A stretch of DNA of 57,950 bases from Xanthobacteraceae bacterium. Its GTDB lineage: Bacteria; Pseudomonadota; Alphaproteobacteria; Rhizobiales; Xanthobacteraceae. Below, one piece after another: positions 1 through 7,486 of this stretch. A program made the translations under genes and the position numbers. A model generated the notes under the pieces. That model was not told the origin of the DNA. It was given only the letters and a program-made list of their open reading frames with translations, and searched no databases. Positions within the stretch are counted from its first letter, which is position 1, and each line of letters starts with the position of its first letter. Location of the stretch: the NCBI GenBank assembly GCA_020441545.1, contig JAGRLZ010000106.1, forward strand, positions 1 through 57,950, in the 5' to 3' direction.

Positions 1-29
1 ACGACGCATCAAGGCGGCCATCGCCGGCC

Positions 30-845
30 TCAAATCCCCTTGAAGCGCGGCGGCCGCTTTTCCACGAAGCTTGCGACGCCTTCGCGGAAATCCTCGCCGG
101 CCAGCGCGATCGCCATGTTCCGGTTGGCGTCGATGGTCGCCTCCGCCAGGGTCTGGAACGGCACGTCGTAGAGCTGCCGCTTGATCACCGCCATCGCCGA
201 CGGCGACACCATGTCCGCCAGGTCGCGCGCGTAGGCATAGGTCGCCTCGCGCAGGTCGTCCGGCGCGCAGAGCCGGTTGACCAGCCCGATGCGCAACGCT
301 TCCTCGCTCGACACCCGCCGCGCCGACAGCAGCAGGTCGAGCGCGTTGGCATGGCCGACGATGTGCGGCAGCATCCAGCTGATGCCGTGCTCGGCGATCA
401 GCCCGCGCCGCGAGAAGGCGGTGGTGAACACCGTGTTGTCGGCGGCGAAGCGCAGGTCGCAATACAGCGCATGGACCAGGCCGATGCCTGCGGTGGCGCC
501 GTTGAGCATGGCGATGATCGGCTTGGCGATCGCGGGATAGAACGAATAGCGCGCCTGCCAGTCGGCACGGCGGTTCATGTCGAAGGCTGGCAACTCGTTG
601 CCGCGGCGCCTGATGTCGTCGGGGTCGAGCCCCTTCAGCACTTCCATGTCGGCGCCGGCGCAGAAGGCGCGGCCCGCGCCGGTCAGCACGATGACGCGCG
701 CGCCGCCGTCGTCGGCCGCCGCCTGCATGGCCTCGCGCACCTCGCGCTCCATGGTCGGCGTCCATGCGTTCATCCGGTCCGGCCGATTGAGCGTGATGGT
801 CGCGATCTTGTCTTCGACGCCGTAGAGAATGTCCTGATAGGCCAC
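30..845 (-). CDS. Enoyl-CoA hydratase/isomerase family protein
   Basis: A 271-residue crotonase-fold protein, the usual length for the family, expected to act on an acyl-CoA thioester in the cytosol. Visible motifs are NRPDRMNAW near the N-terminus, GAGRAFCAGAD (about residues 57-67, first oxyanion-hole segment), NGATAGIGL (about 115-123, second segment) and AEHGISWMLP, which carries the Glu matching the catalytic acid/base of enoyl-CoA hydratase. The other catalytic Glu of classical hydratases, in the GGGxEL-type segment, is not evident (GIGLVHALYCD), so the reaction may not be simple hydration. I chose the GTG at 845 because AGGAG lies 10 nt upstream and the conserved domain begins right there; the open frame continues upstream only through the neighbouring gene. 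The NTF2-like gene ends 17 nt upstream, so the two are probably co-transcribed. Substrate unknown. Confidence 0.9.
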   Translation of the reverse strand: MAYQDILYGVEDKIATITLNRPDRMNAWTPTMEREVREAMQAAADDGGARVIVLTGAGRAFCAGADMEVLKGLDPDDIRRRGNELPAFDMNRRADWQARYSFYPAIAKPIIAMLNGATAGIGLVHALYCDLRFAADNTVFTTAFSRRGLIAEHGISWMLPHIVGHANALDLLLSARRVSSEEALRIGLVNRLCAPDDLREATYAYARDLADMVSPSAMAVIKRQLYDVPFQTLAEATIDANRNMAIALAGEDFREGVASFVEKRPPRFKGI

Positions 846-862
846 CGCGAAATATCTCCTGG

Positions 863-1369
863 TTATGACCTGCTGTCGTCCGCTGCCTTGCCGCGCGCGA
901 GATAGGCGACCGTTTCCGGTCGCTCTTCGAGCCATCCGGTCCAGCGCCTGAAGACCTTGTCCATGCGCGCCGGATCGACGCCGAGCTGCGCCATCGCCAC
1001 GCCGCCGTTGACCGATTCGCGATATTCGGCGATCAGTCCGTCGCGCAGGATGAACCGGCTCATGCCGTCGATGACGACGCGCCTGCCCTTGAACTGCGGA
1101 ATCGTCGAGGTGAAGCTGGACAGCGACCACGCATAGCCCATGTCGCCGTTGCAGACCGGATCGAACATCTCCCAGCGATAGTCGTCGGCATCGCGATGAA
1201 ACATCTCGCTCATCATGTGCGCGATCTCGCGGCGGCCCTGATGCGGGCCGTAGATATAGTCGTAGTAGATCGCGTCGTCGGTGAAATGGCTGGCGAAGCG
1301 TTCGCCGTCGCCGGATTCCGCGGCCAGCGTGAAATTTCGCAGCAGTTGCGCAAATCCGGCGGCGTCCAT
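863..1369 (-). CDS. SnoaL/NTF2-like family protein
   Basis: A 168-residue protein with the features of a SnoaL-like/nuclear transport factor 2 fold: an N-terminal helix (FAQLLRNFTLAAESGDGERF), then FTDDAIYYDYIYGPHQGRREI, and later beta-strand-like segments around a cone-shaped pocket. Such proteins act as small isomerases, cyclases or hydratases, or as subunits of dioxygenases. The ATG at 1369 has GAGGAA 6 nt upstream and starts at the conserved N-terminus; longer in-frame starts lack such a site. It precedes the enoyl-CoA hydratase gene by 17 nt, suggesting a shared catabolic or acyl-CoA role, but nothing in the sequence fixes the substrate. Confidence 0.8.
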   Translation of the reverse strand: MDAAGFAQLLRNFTLAAESGDGERFASHFTDDAIYYDYIYGPHQGRREIAHMMSEMFHRDADDYRWEMFDPVCNGDMGYAWSLSSFTSTIPQFKGRRVVIDGMSRFILRDGLIAEYRESVNGGVAMAQLGVDPARMDKVFRRWTGWLEERPETVAYLARGKAADDSRS

Positions 1370-1522
1370 TCGGCATTCCTCGCAAAGTGTTGTCGTTCGC
1401 GTGAAAACAACACGCCAAGCAAGGCCAAGACAACCGCAAATTTGCGGGCGCGACAAGGGCGATGAAATTCCGCGGCACGAGAGGACGGTTGTCCGGCGCG
1501 GCCCGCGGGAGACGAACCGCGG

Positions 1523-2299
1523 TCAGCGCCGTCGCTGCAATCGATCGACCACGGCCAGCAGCGGTGCGTGCGGCACGAAGCGCAGCAGGAACGGCACGAG
1601 GCGCGCGCCCGTGCCGGGAACGATGACGCGCTTGCCGCGCATCAGCCCGTCATAGCCGGCGCGTGCAACACGTGCCGAAGTGATGTCGAGGCCGGTGGTC
1701 GCCGCGTCGGGCTTGAAGCCGGCGCGGTCCTGGAATTCGGTCGGCACCGGGCCGGGGCACAGCGCCGTCACCCGGACGCCGTGTCCGGCAAGCTCGCGAT
1801 GCAGCGCCTCGGTGAACGACAGCACGTAGGCCTTGGTCGCGTAATAGACCGCCATGCCCGGCCCCGGCAGATAGGCCGCGACCGATGCGACGTTCAGCAG
1901 CCCGCCGCGATGGCGGATCAGGCTGTCCGAAAAGCGCAGCGACAGGTCGGTCAGCGCCCGGACGTTGACGGCGATCATGTCGAGCTGCGCGGTCCGCTCG
2001 AGCATGACGGCGCGGCCGAGCAGACCGAAGCCGGCATTGTTGACGAGATGGTCGACCTCGACGCCGGCGGAGGCCAGCGCATCGGCGATCAGGTCGCCGG
2101 CATCGGGATGCGTCAGGTCGCAGGGGATGACGACCGGCGCCGTGCCGCCGGCAGCGACGATTTCATCCGCGAGCGCGTCCAGCCGCTCCCGCCGCCGCGC
2201 CACCAGCGCGAGGCGATGGCCTTCGGCCGCGAAGACGCGCGCCAGATCGGCGCCGATGCCGGAGGATGCGCCGGTGATCAATGTCACGCATCGGGTCAC
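1523..2299 (-). CDS. SDR family NAD(P)-dependent oxidoreductase
   Basis: A 258-residue classical short-chain dehydrogenase/reductase. It shows the cofactor motif TGASSGIG at residues 9-16, the NNAG motif near residue 90, a catalytic Ser region (LLNVASVAAY) and YYATK containing the Tyr and Lys of the active site. The arginine-rich segment ARRRERL after beta-strand 2 favours NADP(H) over NAD(H). The start is a GTG with GGGGAG 10 nt upstream. It lies between the NTF2-like gene and the TerB-like gene on the same strand, with gaps over 30 bp. The substrate cannot be read from the sequence; the C-terminus resembles the DltE/YqjQ-like branch of SDRs. Confidence 0.88.
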   Translation of the reverse strand: MTRCVTLITGASSGIGADLARVFAAEGHRLALVARRRERLDALADEIVAAGGTAPVVIPCDLTHPDAGDLIADALASAGVEVDHLVNNAGFGLLGRAVMLERTAQLDMIAVNVRALTDLSLRFSDSLIRHRGGLLNVASVAAYLPGPGMAVYYATKAYVLSFTEALHRELAGHGVRVTALCPGPVPTEFQDRAGFKPDAATTGLDITSARVARAGYDGLMRGKRVIVPGTGARLVPFLLRFVPHAPLLAVVDRLQRRR

Positions 2300-2333
2300 G
2301 GTGCGATGCTCCCCATGACCGGGCGTCGGCGCG

Positions 2334-2813
2334 TCAATCGGCCGCGTCGGCTTCGGCCTGGTTGTGGGCGGCGACGCGGTGCTTGAGCTCGATCCGGTCG
2401 CGCGAGGAGACGCCGAGCAGGTCAGCGGCGCGCCACATCACGTTGTCCTCGAATTCGCTCACGCGGCCGTCGGCATATACCAGTTCCCACATCATCTCGA
2501 TGATGCGGACGCGGCCCGGCTCGTCCACCTCGCGCATGATGACGCTGGTGAAGCGATAAAGGTCGACGGCTTCGCCTTCCACCAGCGTGGCATCGGCGAT
2601 CAGCTGCGAGGCGGTGCCGGGATCGAGTTGGAAGCGGCTTTCCAGCAGGCTGTGCAGCTTGCGCTTTTCCGCGTCCGACGGCTCGCCGTCGAGCGAGATC
2701 ACGTGGATCAGCAGGGCCGCGGCGGCCAGCCGATAGTCGGTTTCGTCGAAGGTGCGGGCGCTGTCGGCCGGCGCGACCACGTCGGCGATGAATTGGCGTA
2801 ACCTGTCCAGCAT
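2334..2813 (-). CDS. TerB-like (tellurite resistance fold) family protein
   Basis: A 159-residue, mainly helical protein. The segments AAAALLIHVISLDGEPSDAE and LVYADGRVSEFEDNVMWRAA are the two paired acidic helix-loop motifs of the TerB/DjlA N-terminal fold, which is thought to bind metal. There is no J-domain and no signal peptide, so it is a stand-alone cytosolic TerB unit, common in Alphaproteobacteria. The ATG at 2813 starts MLDRLRQFIADVV, which is where related proteins begin; the open frame upstream to 2939 is low-complexity and has no conserved look. Its role is unknown. The family name comes from tellurite resistance loci, but no other ter gene is present here. Confidence 0.75.
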   Translation of the reverse strand: MLDRLRQFIADVVAPADSARTFDETDYRLAAAALLIHVISLDGEPSDAEKRKLHSLLESRFQLDPGTASQLIADATLVEGEAVDLYRFTSVIMREVDEPGRVRIIEMMWELVYADGRVSEFEDNVMWRAADLLGVSSRDRIELKHRVAAHNQAEADAAD

Positions 2814-3001
2814 CAATCTTCCAATCGAACCGTATGAGACGTCAGCATGATGAAGGGGTGGGGCCCCTATTGCCCCGAAATGACCCGGTTTGCAAACGGA
2901 GGCGGATATCCATGGAGGGAAACGCCGGAGCCCCCGCACCGGGTTCCCGATCGTGAGATTACGGTTCCGTCATCCTGGCGGAGGTGGAGGCGGACGGCGG
3001 G

Positions 3002-4411
3002 TCACGGAATCTCGTAGACCACGACCTTGTCGGTGATGCCGCGCAACGCCGCGTGCTTGCGGATCGGGGCGATCGACGCCTTGCTCAGCATGTCGGCGAC
3101 TTCCGGGGTCTCGATCACCGGCCCCGTGATATGGATCGCCTGCGACACCGACAGCCCCTGCACCCGCGAGGCGATGTTGACGGTCTGGCCGAAATAATCC
3201 TGCCGCTCGTTCAGCATCACCGCAAGGCACGGCCCTTCGTGAATGCCGATCTTGAGCACCAGGTCCGTGGTGCCGCGCGCCTCGTTCAGCGCGTCCATGG
3301 CCTCGCGCATCCGCAACGCGGCCGCGAACGCCTGCTCCGGCCTGACGAAGGTTGCCATCACGGCATCGCCGATGGTCTTCACCACCGCGCCGGCGCTTTC
3401 GGAGATGATGTCGAGCAGGGCATGGAAATGCGCGCGCACCAGATCGAACGCCGCAAGGTCGCCGACCCGCTCGTAAAGCGCCGTCGAGCCCTTGAGGTCG
3501 GTGAACAGGAAGGTCAGCGAGGTGATCTTGAGCCGCTGGTCGATGGTCAGGTTGTCCGCCTTGTAGATGTCGCGGAACGTCTGGTTGGTCAGGATCCGCT
3601 TGGCGGTGAGGATCGGCTTGCGCTTGCCGAGCAGTTCATGCAGGGCGTCGCCGGCAATCCAGACCGACGGCAGCACCCGGACGCCGACCTGATTTTCGAC
3701 CGAGAGCCGCAGCGGCCCCGGCCGCATCGGGATCGTTCCGGTCGGCGCGTCCTTGCCGGTATAGATCACCGAAAGCTGTTGCCGCTCGCGGGTCGGCTCG
3801 CCGCTCACGTCGAGAAACAGCGCGGTATGGGTGACGGGCTCGAACACGATGCAGAACTGCGCCGGCAGTTGCAGCGACAGCAGGGCCTTCTCGCCTGGCG
3901 GCAGTTCGATCGCCTCCAGCGTGACCTCCTCGATCAGCCGCGGAAACGCTTCGTCGTCGATCTCGACGCCCGAACTCCAGAAGATCTGGCGTGCATATTC
4001 CCAGAACGGCAGCCGGTTGGGATCGTGCGCCGCGATCCGCCGGACCCGCGGGCTGACGGTGAAGGCGACTTCCACCCCTTCGTCGACGGAGGCTTCATAG
4101 CCGGCGGCGCACAGCGCGCAATTGTAATCGTCGTGGCGGAGCGATTTCAGGGTGCTGTGGGAATCCAGCACGCCGCTGCAGCCGGGACAAAGCACGTTCC
4201 AGTTCAGGTCGAACAGGCCGACGCGCGCGGCATGCAGGAACCCGGAGATCACGGATTCTTCCGGCAGTCCGGTATTCTTCGAGAAATCCAGCAGGTTGAT
4301 GCGGTTGAGATCGCGGTCGGCCCCGGTTTCGACAAGGCGCTGAATCTCATCCGCCACGAGGGGGTCGGCGGACTGTCTCAGAACCGAGAACAGGGCCTGC
4401 ACTTCGCTCAT
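3002..4411 (-). CDS. DUF5939-type class III adenylate/guanylate cyclase
   Basis: A 469-residue cytosolic protein. Residues 1 to about 285 form an N-terminal regulatory region with a zinc-ribbon-like pair (CPGC at 75-78, CALC at 98-101), as in DUF5939. Residues about 297-465 form a class III nucleotide cyclase catalytic domain. The metal-binding aspartates are D305 (FTDLKGST) and D349 (TIGDAVMA); K345 matches the purine-recognising lysine, and N412 and R416 (VNIASR) match the transition-state residues. The position that is usually Asp or Thr for adenine recognition reads Gln (FGQTVN, Q409), so ATP versus GTP preference is uncertain. No membrane segment is visible. The gene is alone on its strand, with over 100 bp to each neighbour, and lacks a strong Shine-Dalgarno at the ATG. 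Confidence 0.88.
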   Translation of the reverse strand: MSEVQALFSVLRQSADPLVADEIQRLVETGADRDLNRINLLDFSKNTGLPEESVISGFLHAARVGLFDLNWNVLCPGCSGVLDSHSTLKSLRHDDYNCALCAAGYEASVDEGVEVAFTVSPRVRRIAAHDPNRLPFWEYARQIFWSSGVEIDDEAFPRLIEEVTLEAIELPPGEKALLSLQLPAQFCIVFEPVTHTALFLDVSGEPTRERQQLSVIYTGKDAPTGTIPMRPGPLRLSVENQVGVRVLPSVWIAGDALHELLGKRKPILTAKRILTNQTFRDIYKADNLTIDQRLKITSLTFLFTDLKGSTALYERVGDLAAFDLVRAHFHALLDIISESAGAVVKTIGDAVMATFVRPEQAFAAALRMREAMDALNEARGTTDLVLKIGIHEGPCLAVMLNERQDYFGQTVNIASRVQGLSVSQAIHITGPVIETPEVADMLSKASIAPIRKHAALRGITDKVVVYEIP

Positions 4412-4528
4412 TGTTATAATTTACCGCAACCGGGCAGCCGCTCCAACACCAATCGTTCCAGGGCCGGGAGAGGCCGGCCGGCGCCGTCATACGTGGTGCG
4501 CCACCGTGGTGGGCGGGTATCGTGACTG

Positions 4529-5917
4529 TCAGCGCCGGGTCAGGCGGAACAATGGCGAGCGGTCGGGTTGCGTGGTCACCACCCCCACCGGCATCACCGG
4601 GCTGCGGTCCTCAAGGTCGACGCGGAAATGTCCGACGATCCGCGCCAGCGCCAGGGTCGCCTCGACGATGGCGAAATGCGCGCCGATGCAGACCCGCGGG
4701 CCGACGCCGAACGGCAGATAGGCGAAGCGGTCCGGCGGCGGCGCGCCCGGCAGGAAGCGCGCCGGAATGAAGGCGTTCGGTTCCGGCCAGATCTTCTCGT
4801 GCCGGTGCAGCAGCCAGGGTGCGATCAGCACCACGTCCTTCGGCGCGACCTGCATGCCGGCGACGGTGTCGGGGCCGGCCGCGGCGCGCGCGATCAGGAA
4901 GGCCGGCGGATAGAGCCGCATGGTTTCGTCGATCACCGCGCGGGTGAAGGCCAGCCGGTCGAGGCCCGCCGTGCTGTTCGCGGCGATGTCGCGCACCTCG
5001 GCGGCGACCTCGTCCTGGATCGCCGGATCGAGCGCGAGCAGGTAGAGCGCCCAGAACAGCGCGGTGGCGGTGGTCTCGTGGCCGGCGAGGATCATGGTGG
5101 CGACCTGGTCGCCGAGCTGCGCGTCGGTGAAGGCGACGCCGGTTTCGGGATCGCGCGCGGCGACCATCAGTTCGAACAGGTCGCGCGGCGGCGCGCCCTC
5201 GCTCTTGCCGGCGGCGCGGCGCTCGGCGATCAGCGCCTGGACGAAGCGGGTCCATCGCCGCCGGAAGAAGGCCCGTGAGATATCCTGCGGGCTCGGCCAG
5301 CCCAGCGGCAGCAGCAGGTCGAGCAGGTGCGGCCGCGCCAGGCGGTTGCCGTATTCCATCACGAAGTCGCGCAACGCCGCGCCGTGCCGCGCCATGCCGA
5401 ACGAGAACATGGTGCGGCCGGCGATCTCCAGCGTCATGCGCTGCATCACCTCGCGCAGGTCCACCGGGGTGTCGTGGCGTGCGTCCAGCGTGGCGATGGT
5501 CTCGTCGATGGCGGAGACCATGTGCGGCAGCAGCGTCATCACCGCGCGCGGCGTGAAGGCCGGCGCCAGGGTGCGGCGCTGATGCTTCCAGGCGCGGCCC
5601 TCCGCCAGCAGCAGGCCCTCGCCGAGCATCGGGCGCAGCACCCGGATGCCGGCGGGGGTGCGGGTGTAGTTCTCGTAATTCTCGATCAGCACGTGGCGGA
5701 TCGCGTCGGGTGTATTGAAGATGAAGCTGTTGCGGCCGAAGAACCGGCCCCGGATCACGTCGTCCTCGTAGGCTTGCTGCGTCCACGAGCCGATGGTGCT
5801 GTTGCGGATCGCCGCGAGGCGACTGAGCGTCGACATCGAGTCCGGCGCGCGCGGCGGATACGGCGGCACCAGCGGCTGGTGCGCGGGCGGCATCTCGTAG
5901 GCTTCGGCGATACTCAC
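4529..5917 (-). CDS. Cytochrome P450
   Basis: A 462-residue soluble P450 monooxygenase. The heme-ligand loop FGVGPRVCIG lies at residues 403-412 with the thiolate Cys410. The I-helix motif AGHETTATAL supplies the acid-alcohol pair for oxygen activation, and the K-helix ExxR is present as ETMR. There is no N-terminal membrane anchor. The start is a GTG with CGAGGG a few bases upstream. No ferredoxin or ferredoxin reductase gene is nearby, so electron partners must come from elsewhere. The architecture resembles bacterial P450s related to fatty-acid or terpene hydroxylases, but the substrate cannot be assigned. Confidence 0.93.
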   Translation of the reverse strand: MSIAEAYEMPPAHQPLVPPYPPRAPDSMSTLSRLAAIRNSTIGSWTQQAYEDDVIRGRFFGRNSFIFNTPDAIRHVLIENYENYTRTPAGIRVLRPMLGEGLLLAEGRAWKHQRRTLAPAFTPRAVMTLLPHMVSAIDETIATLDARHDTPVDLREVMQRMTLEIAGRTMFSFGMARHGAALRDFVMEYGNRLARPHLLDLLLPLGWPSPQDISRAFFRRRWTRFVQALIAERRAAGKSEGAPPRDLFELMVAARDPETGVAFTDAQLGDQVATMILAGHETTATALFWALYLLALDPAIQDEVAAEVRDIAANSTAGLDRLAFTRAVIDETMRLYPPAFLIARAAAGPDTVAGMQVAPKDVVLIAPWLLHRHEKIWPEPNAFIPARFLPGAPPPDRFAYLPFGVGPRVCIGAHFAIVEATLALARIVGHFRVDLEDRSPVMPVGVVTTQPDRSPLFRLTRR

Positions 5918-5996
5918 GGGCAGCCCTCGTTGCGAATCCGACTATCGGGAATCTAGCCGGCAATCCGGGCGCGATGAAGGCGCCGCGCCGCCCGGG

Positions 5997-7370
5997 TCAG
6001 TAGGTCAGTTCGGCCACCGCGACGCGGTTCTGCGAGGCCGGCCAGGCCCGCGCCACGATCCGTTCCTCGTTGAACATCGCGACCACCGGGCGGCCGAGCT
6101 GCGATTTCGGCAGGCGGACGATGGCGGTGGAGTCGGCCGGGACGCCGCCCTTGACGTCCGACGGCGTCTTGCCGTCGAGCAGCACGATGTCGCGCGGCAG
6201 CCCGAAATAGCCGCGCGGCCGCGACATGATGACGATCGCGCCGCCGGCGCTCTCGGCGGCGCTCAGCGGATGGGCCGCGCGCAGATGCACGATGTCCGAG
6301 GAGCGCGCGAACGGCGAACGGTAGATGTGGGTGGTCGGGGAGCCGCGCATGCCGAGCACGAATTCGAGATACCAGTCCGGCTTCACCTGGGCCGGTCCCC
6401 AGCGGCCGTCGGCGGCGGTCCGGGTGACATGGACGGCGTCGCCGATCCGCTCGCCGGTGTCCGGCGCGACCCGATAGACCTCGACCGACGCATCGGCGAC
6501 CGGGCGATTGGTCGGCACCCCGCCGGGCGTGTCGGTGACGAGGCCGCTCAGCCGCACCTCGGCCTCCGGCACGATGGCGATGCGGGCCGGCTCGCTGCCG
6601 GCGATGAAGCGGTAGATTTCCTTGAAGGCCCGCGCCGAGAACGCCGTCTCGCGATGATCGACATCGCCGAGCACCAGGTTGGTCGCGCCCTTCAGCTCCG
6701 GCCCGTCATAGCCGACATTGGTCGCCCGGCCCGGCTTGCCGATGAAGCGGCCGTCGGGCTGGGCGTATTTGTCCATCCGGTCGCTGCGCAGGGTCAGGAA
6801 GGCGGTGCCCGGGGTGACCTCGGTCCTGCCCTGGTTCAGGCCGGTCAGGAACGGCCCGCGGCCATTGAACTCGCTGCCGAGGTTCTCGTCCCATGCGAAC
6901 ACGCCGTGGTTCGGCGTGCCGCACAGCACCGCATGGCTGACCTCGCCGCCGCCGCCGTTCCTGATGAAACTGCGGATCGCATTACCGCCGCGCGAGCTGC
7001 CGACCAGCGCGATGCGCGGCGCGCCGGTTCGTTGCCTGAACGCCGCCACCGCCCGGGCGAGTTCGAGGCGCTGGTCCTCGGTGGAGGAGCGCATCGGCTG
7101 CGGCCTGGCGTCGTCGCCGCGCGCCAGCGGGTTGAGGAAGTTGACCGCGGCCAGGCGGTCGCGCGCGATCCCGTTGGATTCCATCCGCCAGAAGGTCGTG
7201 ATCCACAACGCGGCGTGGTCGCCGTTGCCGTGGACGAACAGGATCGGCGGCACCGGCGGCGCACCGGGCAGGGGGTCCTTGCCCTGTGCCAGCGCCATGC
7301 GCGCGAGGCCGCTTGCCGCGAGCGGCAGGACCGCCGCCGTCCTCAAAAGATGCCGCCTCGAAACGCGCAT
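5997..7370 (-). CDS. Tat-type secreted alpha/beta hydrolase
   Basis: A 457-residue protein beginning MRVSRRHLLRTAAVLPLAAS. It has a twin-arginine motif (SRRHLL), a hydrophobic core and a likely cleavage near LAQG (residue 30), so the enzyme is expected folded in the periplasm. The hydrolase domain shows the oxyanion segment FVHGNGDH (45-52) and a GxSxG nucleophile elbow, GSSRG, with Ser126. The segment LGDVDHRE contains plausible Asp/His partners. After about residue 265 a long beta-rich region follows (VRLSGLVTDTPGG onward), resembling lipase/esterase C-terminal beta domains. I chose the ATG at 7370 because AAGGA sits just upstream and the Tat signal starts there. It diverges from the MFS gene with a 116-bp gap. 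An esterase or lipase role is likely; substrate unknown. Confidence 0.78.
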   Translation of the reverse strand: MRVSRRHLLRTAAVLPLAASGLARMALAQGKDPLPGAPPVPPILFVHGNGDHAALWITTFWRMESNGIARDRLAAVNFLNPLARGDDARPQPMRSSTEDQRLELARAVAAFRQRTGAPRIALVGSSRGGNAIRSFIRNGGGGEVSHAVLCGTPNHGVFAWDENLGSEFNGRGPFLTGLNQGRTEVTPGTAFLTLRSDRMDKYAQPDGRFIGKPGRATNVGYDGPELKGATNLVLGDVDHRETAFSARAFKEIYRFIAGSEPARIAIVPEAEVRLSGLVTDTPGGVPTNRPVADASVEVYRVAPDTGERIGDAVHVTRTAADGRWGPAQVKPDWYLEFVLGMRGSPTTHIYRSPFARSSDIVHLRAAHPLSAAESAGGAIVIMSRPRGYFGLPRDIVLLDGKTPSDVKGGVPADSTAIVRLPKSQLGRPVVAMFNEERIVARAWPASQNRVAVAELTY

Positions 7371-7486
7371 TCCTTGCCTCCCGGCAATCTCACCCACTAA
7401 AACGGTCGGACGACTCATAGCCGCCCGGCGACTGAGGCGCCAAGCCCGAATCATCGGACCCCCGAATCATCGGGCACCATCATGGC

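Noticed and set aside
2334-2813. Tellurite resistance operon
   Set aside because: Only a stand-alone TerB-like gene is present; no terA, terC, terD, terZ or related phosphoribosyl genes.
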